This document shows positions 5,784 to 9,471 of a stretch of 9,471 nucleotides of DNA, in pieces; position 1 is the first letter of the stretch; every line of letters begins with the position of its first letter. The translations under genes and the position numbers were made by a program. The notes beneath the pieces were generated by a model that worked only from the letters and a program-made list of their open reading frames with translations, searched no databases and was not told where the DNA came from. Source of the stretch: Aquitalea sp. (lineage in GTDB: Bacteria > Pseudomonadota > Gammaproteobacteria > Burkholderiales > Chromobacteriaceae); assembly GCA_019232735.1 (NCBI GenBank), contig JAFANL010000020.1:1-9471 (forward strand). The letters run 5' to 3'.

Positions 5784-6659
5784 ATGTCTGCCCGCCCCGC
5801 TTCCTTGTCTCTGCTGACACTGTCAGCTTTCTTTGCCCTGTATGTGATCTGGGGCTCGACCTATTTTTTCATCCGCATCGGTATCGAATCCTGGCCCCCC
5901 TTCATGATGGCCGGGCTGCGCTTCCTGTTTGCCGGTAGCGTGATGTTGGTCTTCCTGCTGCTACGGGGCCATGCCCTGCCTAGCCGGCAGGAGCTGCGTG
6001 GTGCAGCCATTCTGGGCGTGCTGATGCCGGCGATCGGCAATGGCTTTGTGACCCTGGCGGAAAAACAGGTGTCTTCCGGCGTGGCCGCCCTGGTGGTGGC
6101 CACCGTGCCTCTGTTCACTGTGCTGTTTGGCCGTTTCTGTTTCGGTCTGCGCGCCAGCCGCCGCGAATGGGCTGGCATCGCACTGGGCATGACGGGCATG
6201 CTGGTGTTGAACCTGGGCTCCAATCTGCGTGCCAGTCCACTAGGGGCCTTCTGGCTGCTGTTTGCCTCGGCCGGCTGGGCACTGGGTTCGGCCTGGAGCC
6301 GGGTGATCGTGCAGCCCAAGGGGCCGATGGGCAGCGCCTGGATGATGATTTTCGGCGGTCTGGCCCTGTTGCTGGGCAGTACGCTGGTGGGAGAGCGGCT
6401 GCTTGCGATGCCGTCATGGCAGGGTTGGGCGGCCATCGCCTATCTGTCGGTGTTTGGTTCCATGGTGGCCTACAGTGCCTATCTGCATCTGCTGAAAACG
6501 GTATCCCCGGCGGCGGCGACCAGCTATGCCTACGTCAATCCCATCATTGCCGTGCTGCTGGGCGTGGCCTTGTTGGGCGAGCATGTCGGACAACAGGAAA
6601 TCACCGCCATGATCATCATTCTGTCCGGGGTCATCCTGATCAGCTGGCGCAAGCGCTGA
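5784..6659 (+). CDS. yedA: YedA-like EamA/DMT-family transporter
   Basis: The product has 291 residues and about ten hydrophobic segments arranged as two EamA repeats (roughly 12-142 and 151-288), the usual drug/metabolite transporter layout in the inner membrane. Similarity to E. coli YedA is easy to see: FALYVIWGSTYFFIRIGIESWPP (split here around residues 17-39), MMAGLRFLFAG, IGNGFVTLAEKQ, VVATVPLFTVLFGR, and in the second half AAATSYAYVNPIIAVLLG. The substrate is unknown; relatives export amino acids or other small metabolites. The ATG at 5784 has only a weak GAG at 5775-5777 as ribosome site, but the protein then starts at the normal place for the family. The 115-base gap after tolQ holds an imperfect 7-bp stem (5739-5745 with 5763-5769) and no clear promoter. 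A strong terminator follows at 6696-6722. Confidence 0.88.
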   Translation: MSARPASLSLLTLSAFFALYVIWGSTYFFIRIGIESWPPFMMAGLRFLFAGSVMLVFLLLRGHALPSRQELRGAAILGVLMPAIGNGFVTLAEKQVSSGVAALVVATVPLFTVLFGRFCFGLRASRREWAGIALGMTGMLVLNLGSNLRASPLGAFWLLFASAGWALGSAWSRVIVQPKGPMGSAWMMIFGGLALLLGSTLVGERLLAMPSWQGWAAIAYLSVFGSMVAYSAYLHLLKTVSPAAATSYAYVNPIIAVLLGVALLGEHVGQQEITAMIIILSGVILISWRKR

Positions 6660-6695
6660 TCCTGGCCATTGCCAATCACCACCTTGCTCAGTCCG

Positions 6696-6722
6696 GGGCC
6701 GTCATCGACGGCCCTTTTTCTT
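6696..6722 (+). terminator. rho-independent terminator after the DMT transporter gene
   Basis: GGGCCGTC (6696-6703) pairs perfectly with GACGGCCC (6707-6714) around a 3-base loop and is followed by TTTTTCTT. It lies 36 bases after the stop of the transporter gene and separates it from the amino-sugar operon. Confidence 0.92.
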
Positions 6723-6870
6723 GCCGTGCATGCATACCACTAGGCTGTGGTTTTATGACCACGCCTCCCTTCCTGGCCAGCCTGTCTGTTCACGCAGCTC
6801 GGCACGCAAGGCCGGGGCTAGCCTTTTCCCGCAATATTTCCCCAGCTGCACACCTTTTAGCTTGTTTTTT

Positions 6871-6888
6871 ATTACCAGTACAAGACCA
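6871..6888 (-). promoter_or_regulatory. candidate upstream operator, minus-strand half-site pair
   Basis: Read on the minus strand this is TGGTCTT, four bases (GTAC), TGGTAAT. Each half differs from TGGTATT at one base, and the 11-base spacing equals that of the main array. It lies about 120 bp upstream of the main array, so a DNA-looping partner is conceivable. Confidence 0.35.
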
Positions 6889-7009
6889 CTTTTGTAAATC
6901 TGGATGACAGGTGGCCGTGCTTGAATGGCTTCCTGCTTCGGCTTGTTACGGTTTGGTCTCCATGTTTACAGACTGTTTTTGCTGGTATTTCTGCCTTTAT
7001 CAGCAGTAT

Positions 7010-7038
7010 TGGTATTGACGTGGTATTTAAGTGGTATT
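7010..7038 (+). promoter_or_regulatory. triple direct repeat TGGTATT with 11-bp period, likely operator of the GntR-type repressor
   Basis: Three exact TGGTATT copies begin at 7010, 7021 and 7032, separated by four bases each time (GACG, TAAG). A fourth exact copy lies at 6983-6989. One helical turn between copies puts all three on the same DNA face. TGGT-type half-sites are characteristic of HutC/DasR-branch GntR repressors, and I recall, without being able to check, that Xanthomonas NagQ boxes are described as TGGTATT-N4-TGGTATT. The array covers the candidate promoter at 7015-7043 and lies directly upstream of a GntR gene, which fits autorepression. Confidence 0.7.
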
Positions 7039-7043
7039 AATTT
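7015..7043 (+). promoter_or_regulatory. candidate sigma-70 promoter of the regulator-nagA-nagB operon
   Basis: TTGACG (7015-7020, five of six) and TAATTT (7038-7043, three of six) are separated by 17 bases. The -35 overlaps the first TGGTATT repeat, the second repeat lies in the spacer, and the third abuts the -10, so repressor binding would block RNA polymerase. The -10 is weak, so its exact position is uncertain. Confidence 0.4.
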
Positions 7044-7126
7044 TGTTGGCAAGTTGATGGCTAGCCGCAAGCGATGAGGAGTGCGATATTGGCCTTGTTA
7101 TCGACAAGACCAGTTGCAGACCGCTT

Positions 7127-7861
7127 ATGGAAAATCGTTGGAGCGCACTCAAGCCGGAAGGGGAATCCACCACGCCGCTGTATTTGCAGTTGGCCAGAAA
7201 GCTGGCGGATGCCATCAATGCCGGTTGGTGGCAGGCCGATGAAGCCCTGCCGTCAGAACGGACGTTTTCGGAAGAACTGGGCATCTCGCGGGTCACGGCC
7301 CGCAAGGCCATGGATGTGTTGCTGGAACAGGGGCTGATCCGTCGCCGCCATGGTTCCGGCACTTTCATCACACCACGGCTGGAGCAACCGCTGTCCCGGC
7401 TGGTGGGGTTTACCGAACAATTGCGCCAGCGCGGCTTCGAGCCGTCGTCGGTCTGGCTGGAGCGCGGCATCCATCCGCCCAGCAATGACGAGGTGATCAA
7501 GCTGGGGCTGTCACCCACCTCGCAGGTGGCGCGGCTAAAACGGCAGCGCCTGGCAGATGGGGTGGTGATGGCGATCGAAATGACCACTTTGCCAGTGGCC
7601 GTGCTGCCGGAGCCGCATAAAGTGGGCAATTCGCTGTATGCCTATCTGGATGCCGCCGGGTATTCCGTGGTGCGGGCCTTGCAGCATATTCGCGCGGTGA
7701 ATGCCTCGGCGGAAATCGCCGGCCTGGCCGGCATCCGCCAGGGCGAGGCCATGCTGTTGATCACCCGCATCGGTTTCAATGCCGACAATCAGGCCATCGA
7801 ACTGACCGATACCTACTGTCGCAATGATTACTACGACTTTGTTGCTGAACTGAAAAGATGA
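7127..7861 (+). CDS. nagQ: GntR-family (HutC/UTRA) transcriptional repressor of amino-sugar use, NagQ/NagR-like
   Basis: The product has 244 residues, the usual length for the HutC branch. An N-terminal winged helix-turn-helix (about 17-81) carries PLYLQLARKLADAI, LPSERTFSEELGISRVTARKA split across 41-61, and LLEQGLIRRRHGSGTFI with the wing. A UTRA effector domain follows (about 90-238), with AIEMTTLP (149-156) and the C-terminal ELTDTYCRNDYYDF (225-238), where relatives bind sugar phosphates. It probably represses its own operon and releases DNA on binding GlcNAc-6-P or GlcN-6-P; the effector is inferred from its neighbours. The TGGTATT array lies 89 bases upstream of the start. ATG 7127 is the only normal in-frame start after a stop at 7055-7057, although it lacks a good Shine-Dalgarno. 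nagA begins inside its stop codon (ATGA), so the genes are translationally coupled. nagQ versus nagR naming is uncertain. Confidence 0.9.
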   Translation: MENRWSALKPEGESTTPLYLQLARKLADAINAGWWQADEALPSERTFSEELGISRVTARKAMDVLLEQGLIRRRHGSGTFITPRLEQPLSRLVGFTEQLRQRGFEPSSVWLERGIHPPSNDEVIKLGLSPTSQVARLKRQRLADGVVMAIEMTTLPVAVLPEPHKVGNSLYAYLDAAGYSVVRALQHIRAVNASAEIAGLAGIRQGEAMLLITRIGFNADNQAIELTDTYCRNDYYDFVAELKR

Positions 7862-8979
7862 CGACACAAACTGTACTGCAGGGCCGCATCCTGAGCGCCG
7901 ATGGCTGGCTGGACGGCACTTTGGAACTGGGCCAGGACGGGCGCATCGCGGCTGTCGCCGGCCAGCTGGCCTCGGGCCGCACGGTGGAGCGCTATATCCT
8001 GCCTGGTTTCATCGACCTGCACGTACATGGCGGCGGCGGGGTGGACATCATGGAAGGCGGCCAGGCGGCCGAGTCGGTGGCGCGGCTGCATGCCCGTCAC
8101 GGCACCACCTCCATGCTGGCTACCACCATGACCGCACCGATGGAAGAGATAGAAAGCGTGCTGGCAGCACTGGGACCCTCCTGCCGCCAGCGTGCCAGTG
8201 GCAGTGCCCGCTTGCTGGGCGTGCACCTGGAAGGCCCGTACATCAACCCCGGCAAGCTGGGGGCGCAGCCGGATGATGCTTGTCAGGCGGTGTTGTCGCA
8301 GATTGAAAAGCTGCGCCAGCTGGCCCCCATCGCCCTGTTGACGCTGGCCCCGGAAATTCCCGGCCACATGGACATCATCCGCGCCCTGAGTGATGCCGGC
8401 ATCCGGGTGCAGATTGGCCACACCCTGGGTAGCTACGAAGACGGGGTACAGGCCTTGCAGCATGGCGCTGCCGGTTTTACCCATCTGTTCAATGCCATGA
8501 CCGGTCTGCATCACCGCGAACCGGGCATGGTGGGCGCAGCGCTGGCGCATGCCGAATATGCCGAGCTGATTCCGGATTTGCTACACGTGCATCCCGGTGC
8601 CATCCGCACCGCCTTGCGCGCCATCCCGCGGCTGTATTGCGTCACCGATTCCACCGCGGCGGCCGGCATGCCGGATGGCGAATACAAGCTGGGTTCGCAC
8701 ACCGTGCACAAATGCCTGGGCGGGGTGCGGCTGGCCGATGGCACATTGGCAGGCAGCACGCTGACCATGGACCAGGCCTTGCGCAATCTGGTGTCCATCG
8801 GTCTGCCGCTGGCCGAGGCCTCGCACCGGCTGTCGCTGTATCCGGCCGACTATCTGGGGCAGGCCGAACGTGGCCGCTTGCAGGCCGGGGCCTGGGGCGA
8901 TGTGCTGGTACTGGATGCCGCGCTGAATTTGCTGGATGTCTATCTGGAGGGAGAACACCTTGCCGTCTCTGATGTATGA
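7858..8979 (+). CDS. nagA: NagA, N-acetylglucosamine-6-phosphate deacetylase
   Basis: The product has 373 residues (E. coli NagA has 382). It removes acetate from GlcNAc-6-P to give GlcN-6-P, the committed step of GlcNAc catabolism, in the cytoplasm. It is an amidohydrolase-superfamily TIM barrel with flanking beta domain. Landmarks are PGFIDLHVHGGGG (49-61), with the metal-site pair H55-x-H57, HLEGPYI (123-129), with metal ligand E125, GHT (H188), THLFNAM (H209), LLHVHP with probable substrate contact H243, and TDSTAAAGMPDGEY with the catalytic aspartate D264. E. coli NagA has Gln and Asn at the HxH positions and one metal; the HxH here suggests a two-metal form. The segment usually read DG(I/L)HVHP is DLLHVHP here, a small departure. 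The start overlaps the regulator stop by four bases, with only a weak GAAAAG ahead. Confidence 0.96.
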   Translation: MTTQTVLQGRILSADGWLDGTLELGQDGRIAAVAGQLASGRTVERYILPGFIDLHVHGGGGVDIMEGGQAAESVARLHARHGTTSMLATTMTAPMEEIESVLAALGPSCRQRASGSARLLGVHLEGPYINPGKLGAQPDDACQAVLSQIEKLRQLAPIALLTLAPEIPGHMDIIRALSDAGIRVQIGHTLGSYEDGVQALQHGAAGFTHLFNAMTGLHHREPGMVGAALAHAEYAELIPDLLHVHPGAIRTALRAIPRLYCVTDSTAAAGMPDGEYKLGSHTVHKCLGGVRLADGTLAGSTLTMDQALRNLVSIGLPLAEASHRLSLYPADYLGQAERGRLQAGAWGDVLVLDAALNLLDVYLEGEHLAVSDV

Positions 8980-9471
8980 AGAAGCCTTGTCCGCGGCGGA
9001 TGCCGTCGCTGCCCAACACATGTACGCCGATGAGGGCCTGGCGGTGCTGGGCCGTGAGCTGGCCACCGCACCGCCTTCGCTGGCACTGACCGTGGCGCGT
9101 GGCAGCTCGGACCATGCGGCCAATTACTTTGCCTATCTGGCCATGCAGCGGCTGGGTGTGCCGGTGGTGTCACTGCCGATGTCGCTGGTGACCCTGCATC
9201 ACGCGCCACTGGCGGTAAAAGGTCAGTTGGCGGTGGCCCTGTCCCAGTCCGGGCAGAGTCCGGACCTGATCGACACCATGAGCCGCCTGGCCGAGGCCGG
9301 TGCGCGTACCGTGGCACTGGTCAACAAACATGAATCGCCGCTGGCGGCAGCGTGTGAATGGTCGTTGCCGCTGTGTGCCGGCGAAGAAAAAAGTGTCGCC
9401 GCCACCAAGAGCTATATCGCCTCGCTGTCCGCCGTGGCGCGGCTGGTGGCGCATTGGCAGGGCGATACCGG
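8960..9471 (+). CDS. nagB-II: SIS-domain glucosamine-6-phosphate deaminase, NagB-II / GlmS-isomerase type (5' part; continues past window)
   Basis: The first 170 codons are present. The protein resembles the isomerase half of GlmS without the glutaminase domain. In proteobacterial nag operons this form replaces the classical NagB and converts GlcN-6-P to fructose-6-P and ammonia. Visible SIS features are TVARGSSDHAANYFAYL (44-60), SLPMSLVTLHHAPL (71-84), the phosphate-binding SQSGQSPDLI (95-104), ALVNKHESPLA (119-129) and EEKSVAATKSYIASL (142-156). The second SIS domain and the C-terminal catalytic residues lie outside the window. The TTG at 8960 is chosen as start because GGAGGGAG (8946-8953) lies at the right distance. 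The in-frame ATG at 8972 is 18 or more bases from it and would remove MPSL, which fits the usual N-terminus. It overlaps the nagA end by 20 bases, so it is in the same operon. Deaminase rather than another sugar isomerase is inferred from context. Confidence 0.88.
   Translation, partial: MPSLMYEEALSAADAVAAQHMYADEGLAVLGRELATAPPSLALTVARGSSDHAANYFAYLAMQRLGVPVVSLPMSLVTLHHAPLAVKGQLAVALSQSGQSPDLIDTMSRLAEAGARTVALVNKHESPLAAACEWSLPLCAGEEKSVAATKSYIASLSAVARLVAHWQGDT

Larger units (their letters stand above)
6723..7126. promoter_or_regulatory. regulatory region of the amino-sugar operon
   Basis: This gap of about 400 bases lies between the terminator and the GntR-type regulator gene and is visibly richer in A/T than the flanking genes. 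No credible gene was found in it. It contains seven-base elements related to TGGTATT: a lone copy on + at 6983-6989, a triple array at 7010-7038, and two looser minus-strand pairs at 6871-6888 and 7106-7123. The first 150 bases show nothing else recognisable. Confidence 0.6.

Noticed and set aside
4316..5785. 489-codon minus-strand open frame opposite tsaC and tolQ
   Set aside because: It is antisense to two securely identified genes and Gln/His/Gly-rich as expected from reverse reading of high-GC codons. It has no recognisable domain.
6755..6907. 50-codon + strand ORF in the gap after the DMT transporter
   Set aside because: It has no Shine-Dalgarno and no recognisable features, and it runs into the candidate operator region. 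The evidence is insufficient to call it a gene.
7247..7256. GCCGTCAGAA, one base from the Neisseria DNA uptake sequence GCCGTCTGAA
   Set aside because: It is a single inexact copy, fully explained by codons of the conserved LPSER segment of the GntR domain. No other copies were noticed.

Overview
The window reads as chromosomal DNA of a high-GC betaproteobacterium. The proteins look most like those of Neisseriales, in particular the Chromobacteriaceae (Chromobacterium/Aquitalea-like). That placement is an impression from protein similarity, not a computed result. All recognised genes lie on the + strand. I see no tRNA, rRNA, CRISPR array, insertion sequence or phage gene.

Region 1 (1-3203) is a purine biosynthesis locus. 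It holds the 3' part of purH, an unrecognised membrane-anchored or exported protein, and complete purD, and it closes with a clear rho-independent terminator. Strong stem-loops without U-tracts sit in both gaps: one long hairpin after purH and two tandem hairpins before purD.

Region 2 (3204-4372) carries a small Cys/Trp/Arg-rich ORF with an excellent Shine-Dalgarno, followed by an orphan periplasmic family-3 solute-binding protein. An 11-bp perfect inverted repeat with a promoter-like -10 hexamer in its loop separates it from the next gene.

Region 3 (4385-6722) holds tsaC (tRNA threonylcarbamoyladenosine synthesis), a canonical tolQ with no tolR/tolA/tolB/pal after it, and a YedA-like DMT-family exporter that ends in a strong terminator.

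Region 4 (6723-9471) is the start of an N-acetylglucosamine catabolic operon. A relatively AT-rich regulatory region of about 400 bp holds a triple direct repeat (TGGTATT with an 11-bp period) overlapping a plausible promoter. It is followed by a GntR/UTRA repressor (NagQ/NagR-like), then nagA (GlcNAc-6-P deacetylase, ATGA overlap) and the 5' part of a SIS-domain glucosamine-6-phosphate deaminase (nagB-II type, overlapping nagA and probably starting at TTG). The expected logic is that the repressor shuts off its own operon until an amino-sugar phosphate appears, after which GlcNAc-6-P is deacetylated and then deaminated/isomerised to fructose-6-P.

Most of the window is ordinary core metabolism. 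The points worth a second look are the operator array, the orphan tolQ, the intercistronic hairpins around the purH-purD insert, and the small Cys/Trp-rich ORF.
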